DNA from: Clostridia bacterium
GTDB lineage: Bacteria > Bacillota > Clostridia > Oscillospirales > QAMX01
Reading direction: 5' to 3'
Length of the DNA stretch: 6,810 bases
Assembly (NCBI GenBank): GCA_024404415.1
Contig: JAKSPX010000082.1
Coordinates: forward strand, 1-6,810
The notes beneath the pieces were generated by a model, which worked only from the letters and a program-made list of their open reading frames with translations, searched no databases and was not told the origin of the DNA. Below are positions 1 to 5,930 of this stretch, one piece after another; position 1 is the stretch's first letter; every line of letters begins with the position of its first letter. Position numbers and translations under genes: made by a program.

Positions 1-429
1 GATTTTGAAATAATCCATACCGTAGCCGAGCGTCTTTTCAAGGTCGCCCGCGCCCTCGCCGTCGGTGAGGTAAAGTGCAATGAGGTCCTTGGAGAAGAAG
101 GCGAAGATCAGAAGGAAGACCGCGGTCAGGAACGCCATGACGAGTAACTTGATGCGCACCGTTTCGCGCACGCCGCCGTCGTTTTTGGAGCCGAAGAACT
201 GCGCCGTGAAGATGCCCGCGCCGGAAAGACCGCCGAAGATGGAGAGGTTGTAGACCATCATGAGCTGGTTGGCGATGGCCACGCCGGACATCTCCTCGGT
301 GCCGACCGCACCGACCATGAGGTTATCCAGAAGATTGACGAAATTCGAAATGCTGTTCTGAATGATGATGGGGATCAGAACGGCGAAAACCATGGCGTAA
401 AACGCCTTATTACCGATATATTTGCGCAT
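1..429 (-). CDS. MATE-family efflux transporter, N-terminal part (partial)
   Basis: This is the first 143 codons of a multidrug and toxin extrusion (MATE) transporter, an inner-membrane protein that exports organic cations or drugs in exchange for Na+ or H+; the rest lies beyond the left edge. Visible hydrophobic segments are at residues ~10-31, ~48-72 and ~93-113. Family-like motifs are the helix-1 proline in VLIPIIIQ (residues 17-24), NLLDNLMVG at 32-40 (matching the usual N-x-x-D-x-x-x-V/M-G after helix 1) and AQFFGSK at 76-82 (usual AQ-x-x-G-A/S-x). MATE proteins are normally about 450 residues. The ATG at 427-429 is chosen because AAAGGAG lies 6 bases before it and a consensus promoter lies further upstream. 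The substrate cannot be told from this part. Confidence 0.9.
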   Translation of the reverse strand, partial: MRKYIGNKAFYAMVFAVLIPIIIQNSISNFVNLLDNLMVGAVGTEEMSGVAIANQLMMVYNLSIFGGLSGAGIFTAQFFGSKNDGGVRETVRIKLLVMAFLTAVFLLIFAFFSKDLIALYLTDGEGAGDLEKTLGYGMDYFKI

Positions 430-473
430 GAAAACTCCTTTCCGCACGGGAGACTGACAAAATGAATAACAAA

Positions 474-502
474 ATTTTACCATGCGCCAAGGGGAATGTC
501 AA
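474..502 (-). promoter_or_regulatory. Sigma-A promoter of the MATE transporter gene
   Basis: On the minus strand there is TTGACA (502-497), a 17-base spacer and TAAAAT (479-474). TGG directly before the -10 makes an extended -10. Transcription would start near 467, giving a leader of about 38 bases before the ATG. Confidence 0.75.
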
Positions 503-579
503 TTCAAAAAGCGGTAAGGATTCACCCGTAATGGGGATGTGTTTTTGTTGAGAATGACACGAAAAGCACCATCTCGGAA

Positions 580-632
580 GCCTCCCTCTTCGAGGGAGGT
601 GGATCGGACGAAGTCCGAGACGGAAGGAGTCA
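580..632. repeat. Tandem-hairpin repeat, GAGGTGG...GACGGA type, copy 1
   Basis: A perfect 8-bp hairpin, CCTCCCTC (581-588)/GAGGGAGG (592-599) with loop TTC, is followed by TGG and a second perfect hairpin, TCGGAC (604-609)/GTCCGA (613-618) with loop GAA, then GACGGAAGGAG. The same order (first hairpin, GTGG, second hairpin with a short G/A loop, GACGGA) is seen at 2062-2108 and, inverted, at 2158-2202. From memory, elements like this are dispersed between genes in many gut Clostridia. No coding function is evident. Confidence 0.7.
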
Positions 633-668
633 TAAGAATGTTGCAAAAACGGCGCATATAGAAGCTTT

Positions 669-753
669 CTCAGGCGACCGATGGCCGCCGCAGTATGTCG
701 AAAAAGTATGTCATTGCGAGGAGACATGCGCAGCATACCGACGTGGCAATCCG
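669..753 (+). repeat. Composite palindromic repeat, forward copy (hairpin + TCATTGCGA unit)
   Basis: The first part is a degraded hairpin at 669-693 (CT..GGCG / CGCC..AG, two central mismatches). After 15 bases comes the second part, TGTCATTGCGAG (709-720) to GTGGCAATCCG (743-753). Its outer arms ATTGC and GCAAT pair, so the unit is palindromic. The same order of hairpin then TGTCATTGCGA is seen in the opposite orientation at 804-896. Confidence 0.65.
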
Positions 754-803
754 TAAATTTCAGCACCTAATATGAACAATTTCGTCTCTATTTGAAGTGA
801 AAA

Positions 804-896
804 CGGATTGCCACACCAGTCTGCGGACTGGTTCGCAATGACAGATGAGACACATTGTGCTGAATCGCTGAGGCGACCAATGGCCGCCTCAGCGAT
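804..896 (-). repeat. Composite palindromic repeat, inverted copy
   Basis: Read on the minus strand, this begins with a perfect 12-bp hairpin: ATCGCTGAGGCG (864-875) pairs with CGCCTCAGCGAT (885-896), with a 9-base loop containing CC-AAT-GG. After 20 bases comes TGTCATTGCGA (843-833), an inner hairpin ACCAGT (815-820)/ACTGGT (827-832), and TGGCAATCCG ending at 804. It is the mirror image of the copy at 669-753 and much better preserved in its hairpin. A T5 run lies 7 bases past the hairpin on the plus strand (904-908), but I read this as a repeat and not a terminator. Confidence 0.65.
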
Positions 897-980
897 GGAA
901 CTGATTTTTAGTAAGTTTCATCAAACCGAACAATTGCTCCGTCGGGGACGCTATCAGCTTCCCGCGTTTCAGGCCGTATA

Positions 981-1020
981 CCAAAGCAAAACCGTACGCT
1001 GTTGACAACATTTTATACGG
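981..1020 (-). terminator. Probable terminator of the XRE regulator gene
   Basis: On the minus strand, 24 bases after the stop codon, CCGTA (1020-1016) pairs with TACGG (996-992). Inside, TGTTG (1010-1006) pairs with CAACA (1004-1000) around a single base. The tail reads TTTTGCTTTGG. The internal loops (5 and 3 bases) make the stem weak, so confidence is moderate. Confidence 0.4.
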
Positions 1021-1044
1021 GATAGCCTATAATCACTCACCGTA

Positions 1045-1278
1045 TTATTCATTTATTTCAAAGATTTCTTCGTACTCTGCGTGAAGCAGCTTTTTGAAAA
1101 GAATGATTTCATCCGCATAAATGTGACGCTGGCCGACCTCGATTTTGGCAAGCGCACTGCGGGTGATGTCGCACCCGTTGGTCTGTAATCTCGCGGAAAG
1201 CTGTTCCTGCGTCAGTTTTTCCCGTTCCCTCAAACTGCGGATGTTTTCGCCGATTTTCTTTTCGATCTGTATGTTCAT
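1045..1278 (-). CDS. XRE-family helix-turn-helix regulator (77 aa)
   Basis: A small DNA-binding protein made almost entirely of one Cro/C1-type HTH domain (residues ~5-68): IGENIRSLREREKLTQEQLS forms helices 1-2, and the segment with GCDITRSALAKIEVGQRHI contains the recognition helix and the conserved K-I-E turn. The C-terminus (YEEIFEINE) is acidic and short, with no sensor domain, so it resembles a compact phage-like repressor. I start at the ATG at 1278, not the in-frame GTG at 1296, because AAAGGCGG lies 7 bases before the ATG and the GTG start would place that RBS inside the gene. It is divergent from the membrane-protein gene at 1391, and the operators between them suggest it represses that gene and itself. 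The regulatory link is inferred. Confidence 0.88.
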   Translation of the reverse strand: MNIQIEKKIGENIRSLREREKLTQEQLSARLQTNGCDITRSALAKIEVGQRHIYADEIILFKKLLHAEYEEIFEINE

Positions 1279-1290
1279 GTCAAGCCGCCT

Positions 1291-1300
1291 TTGCACTTAT
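1291..1300. promoter_or_regulatory. Third operator half-site TTGCACTTAT
   Basis: An exact 10-base copy of the left half of the palindrome at 1349-1358, 58 bases away and inside the leader of the XRE gene. A separate 13-bp palindrome, AGAAC-AAA-GTTCT (1304-1316), lies next to it and touches the -35 of the opposite promoter. Confidence 0.5.
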
Positions 1301-1315
1301 TTGAGAACAAAGTTC

Positions 1316-1344
1316 TTGACATTATTATATGGATATGCTAAGAT
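1316..1344 (+). promoter_or_regulatory. Sigma-A promoter of the two-helix membrane protein gene
   Basis: TTGACA (1316-1321), a 17-base spacer and TAAGAT (1339-1344), with TGC just before the -10 (extended -10). The predicted start is near 1350, inside the palindromic operator at 1349-1368. The leader would be about 40 bases long. Confidence 0.8.
1324..1329 (-). promoter_or_regulatory. -10 box of the XRE regulator promoter
   Basis: TATAAT on the minus strand (1329-1324) is a perfect -10. No good -35 lies 16-18 bases upstream. The predicted start near 1317 would sit in the AGAAC-AAA-GTTCT palindrome (1304-1316), and the -10 lies within the spacer of the opposite promoter, so the two promoters overlap face to face. 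Confidence 0.5.
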
Positions 1345-1348
1345 GAAA

Positions 1349-1368
1349 TTGCACTTATATAGGTGCAA
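1349..1368. promoter_or_regulatory. Operator-like palindrome in the divergent promoter region
   Basis: Two half-sites, TTGCACTTAT and ATAGGTGCAA, meet end to end as a 20-bp palindrome with one mismatch, at the predicted transcription start of the plus-strand gene. An exact third half-site TTGCACTTAT lies at 1291-1300, just before the RBS of the XRE gene. The likely ligand is the adjacent XRE protein (inference). Confidence 0.65.
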
Positions 1369-1390
1369 CTAATTTTGATGAGGTGGTTTT

Positions 1391-1954
1391 ATGTTCGACA
1401 ACATCGGTGGGAAAATCAAAGGGCTGGCCACTGCGATTTGCATACTAGGCATTATTGCAGCAGTCATCGGCGGTATATCTATCATGATTAGTGATGAGTA
1501 TCTTTTTCTCACAGGTCTTCTTGTCATGGTCGTAGGTTCCGTTATCTCTTGGGTGGGGAGTTTCACTATATATGGCTTCGGTGAACTGATTGAAAGTACA
1601 GCAAACATTGAAGCACAGCTTTACTCGAATAACAATAACTATAATCATATTTTTTCCGGCGCTCCCTCAAATGCATCAGCACCCGTTAATCCTGTTAATC
1701 TTGGAAGATCTCCATCGAGTATTGTCAATACTTTTAATGCTAGTGAAATCTATGCTACAGAAGAATATGACAGTAATAGGCCTATTCCTCCGTCTGCTGT
1801 GAAAATTACGGGGACTTGCGAACTTTGCCATAAAACCGGAACGACAACATTTATTGCAGATGTAATGGATCGTGCTTCCGGTGAGTATGACCAGCATCGC
1901 GTGTGCCTTCAGTGTTATCGGCATTATCGTTGCAAGCCTTCTGAGACCAAGTAA
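1391..1954 (+). CDS. Two-helix membrane protein with C-terminal cysteine cluster (187 aa, function unknown)
   Basis: Not a named family to me. Residues ~12-33 and ~38-61 are two membrane helices joined by a short turn (SDEYLF), and the second is followed by YGFGELIE. A similar module (GGKIKGLA, two helices, GSF-x-x-YGFGELIE) recurs, as I remember it, in many small Firmicutes proteins without known function. Residues ~78-137 are a low-complexity Asn/Ser/Pro-rich linker. The end carries CELC (C143, C146) and CLQC (C172, C175) plus C181, a spacing typical of a zinc ribbon or treble-clef-like knuckle. The protein is probably anchored by its N-terminus with the cysteine domain in the cytoplasm (inference). 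GAGGTGG 4 bases before the ATG is the RBS. It has its own operator-controlled promoter and is visibly more AT-rich than the mannosidase gene. No confident terminator follows closely. Confidence 0.82.
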   Translation: MFDNIGGKIKGLATAICILGIIAAVIGGISIMISDEYLFLTGLLVMVVGSVISWVGSFTIYGFGELIESTANIEAQLYSNNNNYNHIFSGAPSNASAPVNPVNLGRSPSSIVNTFNASEIYATEEYDSNRPIPPSAVKITGTCELCHKTGTTTFIADVMDRASGEYDQHRVCLQCYRHYRCKPSETK

Positions 1955-2061
1955 CTTCCATCTTTTCTCTTTTCGTTAGTTCATACTGCCCTCCACATCG
2001 GTACAACGGGGGCAAGATATAGATTTGCTCCGTATCTTCCGGCATGTTAAAAGCCTGGAAA

Positions 2062-2202
2062 GCCTCTCCCTTTGGGAGAGGTGGCTTGCGAAGCCAGACG
2101 GAGAGGGCCGAGTGGCAGTTAATCGCAGCACAGTGCTTTTGATGAAGACAGTGCGATGCCCTCTCAGTCGGCTGCGCCGACAGCTCTCCCGGAGGGAGAG
2201 CC
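2062..2202. repeat. MITE-like element with inverted tandem-hairpin ends (141 bp)
   Basis: The left end (2062-2108) has hairpins CCTCTCCC (2063-2070)/GGGAGAGG (2074-2081) and TGGCTT (2082-2087)/AAGCCA (2091-2096), then GACGGAGAGGGC. The right end (2158-2202) is the same design inverted: GTCGGC (2167-2172)/GCCGAC (2176-2181) and GCTCTCCC (2183-2190)/GGGAGAGC (2194-2201). The halves also pair with each other: GAGAGGGC (2101-2108) with GCCCTCTC (2158-2165), and ATCGCA (2122-2127) with TGCGAT (2152-2157). I see no clear target duplication and no transposase. It looks like a non-autonomous mobile element or a cruciform-forming intergenic repeat. Confidence 0.65.
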
Positions 2203-2262
2203 ATACCCGGACTGTGCCTGACCTTACGGCATTGTATATTATCTTAAATCACGCTCCCCTTC

Positions 2263-2307
2263 GCAACCGCTTTCCCTACGGAAAACGGTTGCATTTTTCT
2301 TTTCTTT
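2263..2307 (+). terminator. Strong intrinsic terminator upstream of the mannosidase gene
   Basis: The 13-base arms GCAACCGCTTTCC (2263-2275) and GGAAAACGGTTGC (2280-2292) pair with one mismatch around loop CTAC, followed by ATTTTTCTTTTCTTT. It would end transcripts coming from the membrane-protein gene 300 bases upstream. Its 3' arm and T-tract overlap the mannosidase promoter, so the element both insulates and abuts the next unit. Confidence 0.85.
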
Positions 2308-2317
2308 CTGCTAAAAT
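2289..2317 (+). promoter_or_regulatory. Promoter of the mannosidase gene (extended -10)
   Basis: TGCTAAAAT (2309-2317) is a perfect extended -10 context with a 5/6 -10 hexamer. TTGCAT (2289-2294), 17 bases upstream, is a weak -35 (3/6). Start is expected near 2324, giving a leader of about 28 bases. The gene has no other promoter between the terminator and its ATG. Confidence 0.6.
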
Positions 2318-2351
2318 GTGCCTAACTAAATAGGAAAGGAATTTTACGTTT

Positions 2352-5300
2352 ATGCGGTTTATCGACGACAAGATCCGCGTGATCTGCGCAGCGCTCCAGG
2401 GTCATATGAAGACCAAGCTCTTCGACATCACCGACATCACCTACCAGCCGACCGGTTACAAGACCTCGGATGAGCTCCCGACCGGCGAAGGCTTCCTGCC
2501 CTTTGACACCCACCTCACCATCGGCGGGCGCGACGCGCACTACTGGTTCAAATTCCACTTCACCACCCCCGCCAGGAAAGAGGGCCACGAGCTCTATTTC
2601 TCGCTCCTGACCGGACGCGAAGGCCAGTGGGACGCTGCCAACCCGCAGGGCATCCTCTACCTGAACGGCAAGATGGTGCAGGGTCTCGACACCAACCACA
2701 CCGACGTCCTCGTTGACTACGACACCGATTACGACGCGGTGCTCTATTTCTACGTCGGCATGCATGAGGACCTCGTCGCCATGCGGCCCTCCCTCGTCGA
2801 GCTCGACAAGGAGATCGAAGCCCTTTATTATGACCTCAAGGTGCCGCTCGACGCCGCGATGGTCCTCGACCCCAAATCCAACGACCACATCCAGATCCTC
2901 AAAAAGCTTGAAACCGCCGAAGGCTTCCTCGATATGCGCGAGCCCTATTCCGCGGCCTATTACGAAGGCATCGCCGCTGCGCGTGCCTACCTGAAGAAAG
3001 AGCTCTTCGAGGGTATTTCCGGCAAGAACGACGCCCTCGTCGCCTGCATCGGCCACACCCACATCGACGTAGCGTGGCTCTGGACGCTTGACCAGACCCG
3101 CGAAAAGGCGCAGAGAAGCTTCTCCACCGTCATCAGCATGATGAAGCAGTACCCCGAATACATCTTCATGTCTTCCCAGCCCCAGCTCTATAAGTACGTC
3201 AAGGAAGCCGCCCCGGCCCTCTACGAGGAGATCAAGGCGGCCGTCAAGGCGGGCCGCTGGGAAGTCGAGGGCGCTATGTGGCTGGAAGCCGACTGCAACC
3301 TCTCCTCCGGCGAGAGTCTTGTCCGCCAGATCATCCACGGCAAGCGCTTCATGAAGGAAGAATTCGATGCCGACAGCACCATCCTCTGGCTGCCCGACGT
3401 CTTCGGTTACAGCATCGCCCTTCCGCAGATTCTCAAAAAGACCGGCGTGAAGAAGTTCGTCACCTCCAAGATCTCCTGGAACGAGACCAACAAGATGCCC
3501 TACGACGCCTTCCTCTGGCAGGGCCTTGACGGCAGCGAGATCTTCACCTACTTCCTCACCGCCCGCGACCACACCCCCGAGGGCGTGAACGACAACGGCA
3601 CCACCTACGTCGGTTACATCCGTCCCTCGCAGGTGCTCGGCACCTGGGAACGCTTCCAGCAGAAGGAATACAACAACGAGACCATCATCACCTTCGGCTT
3701 CGGCGACGGCGGCGGCGGCCCGACCCGCGATATGCTGGAGCAGCAGCGCAGACTTTCCTACGCACTGCCCGCATTCCCGGCCACCAAAATCGAAAAGGCC
3801 GGCGACTTACTCGACCGCGTGGAAGCCAACTTCAATAAGAACCGCGAGCTTCTCAAGCGCACCCCGCGCTGGGTCGGCGAGCTGTATCTCGAATATCACC
3901 GCGGCACCTACACCTCCATCGCCAAGAACAAGAAGAACAACCGCAAGAGCGAGCTCCTCTTTGAGGAAGCCGAAAAGGCAGCCTTGACCGACCTCGTTCT
4001 GCTCGGCGGTAAGTATCCTTCCAAGGAATTCTACGATTCCTGGGAGACCATTCTTCTCAACCAGTTCCATGACATCATCCCCGGCTCCTCCATCTTCGAG
4101 GTCTACGAGGAATGCGACCGTGAATACGCCGCCATCCGCTCCCTCGGCGAGGATATCCGCTCCAAGAAGCTCAAAGAGCTCGCTTCCCACACCGGGAAAG
4201 ACGGCTTATTCGTCTATAACCCCAACTCCTTCGCCGCTTCCGCCGCGGTCGACACCAAGGACGGCAAGCGTTTCGTGAAGGACGTCCCGGCCATGGGCTG
4301 GAAGATCGTGGAAGAACTCCCGCTTTCCGACGGAGTCAAGCTCGACGGCAACACCGCCGAAAACGACTTCTTCCGCATGGAAGTCAATTCTGACGGCGAG
4401 ATCACCCTTTACGATAAGATTAACGACCGCCTCGTCTTCGCCGACGGCGAGACCGGCAACCAGATCCAGGCCTTCGAAGATTTCCCGCGCGCCTACGACG
4501 ACTGGGAGATCACCAACTACTACAAGCAGAAGATGTGGGCTGTCCGCGACGTGAAGGCGATCACCCCGATCACCGACGGCGCAAGAAAGGGCTTCGAGAT
4601 CGTCAAGGCCTTCTCGCACTCCACCATCACCCAGAAGATCTGGCTCTACGACGACGTCGCGAAGATCGACGTGGAGACCACGCTGGATTGGCACGAGCAC
4701 CACGTCATCCTCAAGGCCGCCTTCCCGACCTCCGTCCATTCGAGCGTCGCCACCTACGACGTGCAGTTCGGCAACGTCGAGCGCCCGACTCACCTCAACA
4801 CCTCCTGGGACGCCGCCAAGTTCGAGGTCTGCGCACACAAGTGGGCGGATATCTCCGACGCGGGCTACGGCCTCTCCATCCTCAACGACTGCAAGTACGG
4901 CCACAACGCCGAAGGTAATATCCTCAAGCTCACCCTCCTCAAGTGCGGCACCTACCCGAACCCGGAAGCCGACCAGGGCATCCACACCTTCACCTACTCC
5001 ATCTACCCGCACGCGGGTACCTGGAGAGACGCCGATACCGTCCGTGAGGCTTACCTCCTCAACGAGCCGCTCGCCGCGTTTGAAGTCAAGGCGGGCGACG
5101 GCAAGCTGGATAACGAGTATTCCTTCCTCGCAGTCGACCAGAAGAACGTCATCATCGAGACCGCCAAGAAGGCCTACGACGACGAAAGCATGATCTTCCG
5201 CGCCTACGAGTGCGTCAACAAGCGCACCGCCGCGACCTTCACGCCGGGCTTCGAAGTGAAAAAAGCCTGCCTCTGCGACATGCTCGAAAACGAACTTTCC

Positions 5301-5381
5301 GAGCTCCCGGTCGTCGACGGCAAGATCAAGATGACCCTCGGCAACTACGAGATCGTCACCGTCAAGCTCATCAAAGCGTAA
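2352..5381 (+). CDS. GH38 alpha-mannosidase, Ams1-like (1009 aa)
   Basis: A retaining, metal-dependent alpha-mannosidase that hydrolyses alpha-linked mannose. An N-terminal beta-rich domain occupies residues ~1-225. The GH38 catalytic domain starts at GHTHIDVAWLW (H235, H237, D239; His and Asp are expected zinc ligands). LPDVFGYS holds the predicted nucleophile D349, the mid domain has LEYHRGTYTS (from L513) and NQFHDIIPGS supplies the further zinc-site His H573. The C-terminal beta domains run to the end and include IFRAYECVN. All expected catalytic residues are present, and length fits the ~900-1080-aa class of yeast Ams1 and bacterial relatives. There is no signal peptide, so it acts in the cytoplasm on imported manno-oligosaccharides or N-glycan pieces. 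AGGAAAGGA 11 bases before the ATG fixes the start. The gene stands alone, with no transporter beside it; its codons are strongly GC-ending. Confidence 0.96.
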   Translation: MRFIDDKIRVICAALQGHMKTKLFDITDITYQPTGYKTSDELPTGEGFLPFDTHLTIGGRDAHYWFKFHFTTPARKEGHELYFSLLTGREGQWDAANPQGILYLNGKMVQGLDTNHTDVLVDYDTDYDAVLYFYVGMHEDLVAMRPSLVELDKEIEALYYDLKVPLDAAMVLDPKSNDHIQILKKLETAEGFLDMREPYSAAYYEGIAAARAYLKKELFEGISGKNDALVACIGHTHIDVAWLWTLDQTREKAQRSFSTVISMMKQYPEYIFMSSQPQLYKYVKEAAPALYEEIKAAVKAGRWEVEGAMWLEADCNLSSGESLVRQIIHGKRFMKEEFDADSTILWLPDVFGYSIALPQILKKTGVKKFVTSKISWNETNKMPYDAFLWQGLDGSEIFTYFLTARDHTPEGVNDNGTTYVGYIRPSQVLGTWERFQQKEYNNETIITFGFGDGGGGPTRDMLEQQRRLSYALPAFPATKIEKAGDLLDRVEANFNKNRELLKRTPRWVGELYLEYHRGTYTSIAKNKKNNRKSELLFEEAEKAALTDLVLLGGKYPSKEFYDSWETILLNQFHDIIPGSSIFEVYEECDREYAAIRSLGEDIRSKKLKELASHTGKDGLFVYNPNSFAASAAVDTKDGKRFVKDVPAMGWKIVEELPLSDGVKLDGNTAENDFFRMEVNSDGEITLYDKINDRLVFADGETGNQIQAFEDFPRAYDDWEITNYYKQKMWAVRDVKAITPITDGARKGFEIVKAFSHSTITQKIWLYDDVAKIDVETTLDWHEHHVILKAAFPTSVHSSVATYDVQFGNVERPTHLNTSWDAAKFEVCAHKWADISDAGYGLSILNDCKYGHNAEGNILKLTLLKCGTYPNPEADQGIHTFTYSIYPHAGTWRDADTVREAYLLNEPLAAFEVKAGDGKLDNEYSFLAVDQKNVIIETAKKAYDDESMIFRAYECVNKRTAATFTPGFEVKKACLCDMLENELSELPVVDGKIKMTLGNYEIVTVKLIKA

Positions 5382-5419
5382 ATACTCCAACTCAAAGACA
5401 AGGGCCTCTAAAACCCACT

Positions 5420-5487
5420 TGTCATTGCGAGACCACAAACCAGTCTGCGGGCTGGTTTGATTCCCGCAGGATGGTCGTGGCAATCCG
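5420..5487 (+). repeat. TCATTGCGA...TGGCAATCCG palindromic repeat, long copy
   Basis: The ends TGTCATTGCGAG (5420-5431) and GTGGCAATCCG (5477-5487) match the copies at 709-753 and 804-843. The middle is longer (68 bases total against 45 and 40) and contains the hairpin AAACCAG (5437-5443)/CTGGTTT (5452-5458), a competing pairing TGCGGG (5446-5451)/CCCGCA (5463-5468), and an outer pairing GACCA (5431-5435)/TGGTC (5472-5476). Confidence 0.65.
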
Positions 5488-5510
5488 TTTTTCAGCGAAA
5501 GCGACCTTCC

Positions 5511-5556
5511 CCAAAAGAAATCGGAGTACCCCGCCATGGGGTGCTCCGATTATATT
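5511..5556. terminator. Bidirectional terminator between mannosidase and hepT
   Basis: A 14-base stem, AATCGGAGTACCCC (5519-5532) with GGGGTGCTCCGATT (5538-5551), has one G-U wobble and a GCCAT loop. On the minus strand it is followed by TCTTTTGG, a good tail for hepT, which ends 22 bases away. On the plus strand it is followed by ATATTTG, a weaker tail for the mannosidase, whose stop lies 137 bases upstream. Confidence 0.85.
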
Positions 5557-5573
5557 TGTGAGCTATTTTTGTT

Positions 5574-5930
5574 TTACTCAGCACTCATGCGTTTCAGCTC
5601 GGAAAGGCAGAATTCGCGGAGATATGGGATATCCTCCGTCGCCGTTTCCCACACAAGCTCTTCGTCAAGCGCACCGTAGTCATGCGCGACGATATTTCGC
5701 ATCCCGCGGATGCCCGACCACGGGATCCTATCCGAGGTCGCGGCGCGATATTCCTCGCTCAGGCTCCCGCTCAGCTCGCCGATCTGCAGGATGGACATGG
5801 CGACCGCGTTGAAATAGGCCCGGTCGTACGTGAAGACGGCAAAATCTCTGCCAAATCGCTCGATAAAGGTTTCGATGTCGCCGCAATACCCTTCGATGAG
5901 CTTCAGTATGCTTTCATCTCTCTCTGCCAT
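5574..5930 (-). CDS. hepT: HepT-like HEPN ribonuclease toxin (118 aa)
   Basis: A small all-helical HEPN protein of the HepT (DUF86) family, the toxin of HepT/MntA modules; family members are RNases, and characterised ones act on RNA such as tRNA ends. The diagnostic R-x4-H-x-Y motif is intact in RNIVAHDY: R78, H83 and Y85. In characterised systems the partner MNT enzyme silences the toxin by adding AMP to the motif tyrosine, here Y85 (by analogy). Length fits the family (~110-140 aa). The start ATG at 5930 overlaps the end of the antitoxin gene by 17 bases. Its own RBS is weak (GAAGGAAAG is ~13 bases away), so translation is probably coupled to the antitoxin. The bidirectional hairpin at 5519-5551 ends the operon. 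Confidence 0.9.
   Translation of the reverse strand: MAERDESILKLIEGYCGDIETFIERFGRDFAVFTYDRAYFNAVAMSILQIGELSGSLSEEYRAATSDRIPWSGIRGMRNIVAHDYGALDEELVWETATEDIPYLREFCLSELKRMSAE

Larger units (their letters stand above)
430..1044. other. Gene-free region with a cluster of palindromic repeats
   Basis: This roughly 615-base stretch separates two minus-strand genes. Apart from the MATE promoter and a probable terminator near 992-1020, it holds five palindromic units, listed separately: the tandem hairpins at 580-632, a degraded hairpin at 669-693, TCATTGCGA repeats at 709-753 and 804-843, and a perfect 12-bp hairpin at 864-896. The open frames of 118 aa (-) and 65 aa (+) here run through the repeats and lack a family signature or good RBS, so I do not call them. 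No tRNA or other RNA gene was recognised. Confidence 0.7.
1955..2351. other. Gene-free region: MITE-like element, terminator and promoter
   Basis: About 400 bases between two plus-strand genes. It holds the 141-bp palindromic element (2062-2202), the terminator at 2263-2307 and the mannosidase promoter. I see nothing I can name in 1955-2061 or 2203-2262. The 102-aa plus and 117-aa minus frames here are built on the repeat. Confidence 0.7.

Noticed and set aside
410..766. 118-aa minus-strand frame before the MATE gene
   Set aside because: It runs through repeats and the MATE promoter, overlaps the MATE start in another frame and has no family features.
571..896. CRISPR-like array
   Set aside because: The repeats are palindromic, of different kinds and orientations, and not regularly spaced; no cas gene is present.
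808..1005. 65-aa plus-strand frame
   Set aside because: It is built from the TCATTGCGA repeat and the 12-bp hairpin, with no convincing RBS.
1002..1033. Possible plus-strand promoter, TTGACA and TATAAT
   Set aside because: The spacer is 20 bases, too long for a normal sigma-A promoter; the TTGACA belongs to a hairpin that fits a terminator of the XRE gene, and no plus-strand gene follows.
1279..1296. GTG start giving an 83-aa XRE protein
   Set aside because: The six extra codons contain the RBS (AAAGGCGG) of the ATG at 1278 and overlap an operator half-site.
2322..3572. 416-aa open frame on the minus strand opposite the mannosidase
   Set aside because: It lies antisense to the catalytic domain of a clear GH38 enzyme, is Val/Gly/Asp/Glu-rich as expected from GC-ending codons read backwards, and has no recognisable domain.
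4206..5537. 443-aa open frame on the minus strand across the mannosidase C-terminus and terminator
   Set aside because: Same antisense artefact; it also starts inside the bidirectional terminator and crosses the TCATTGCGA repeat.
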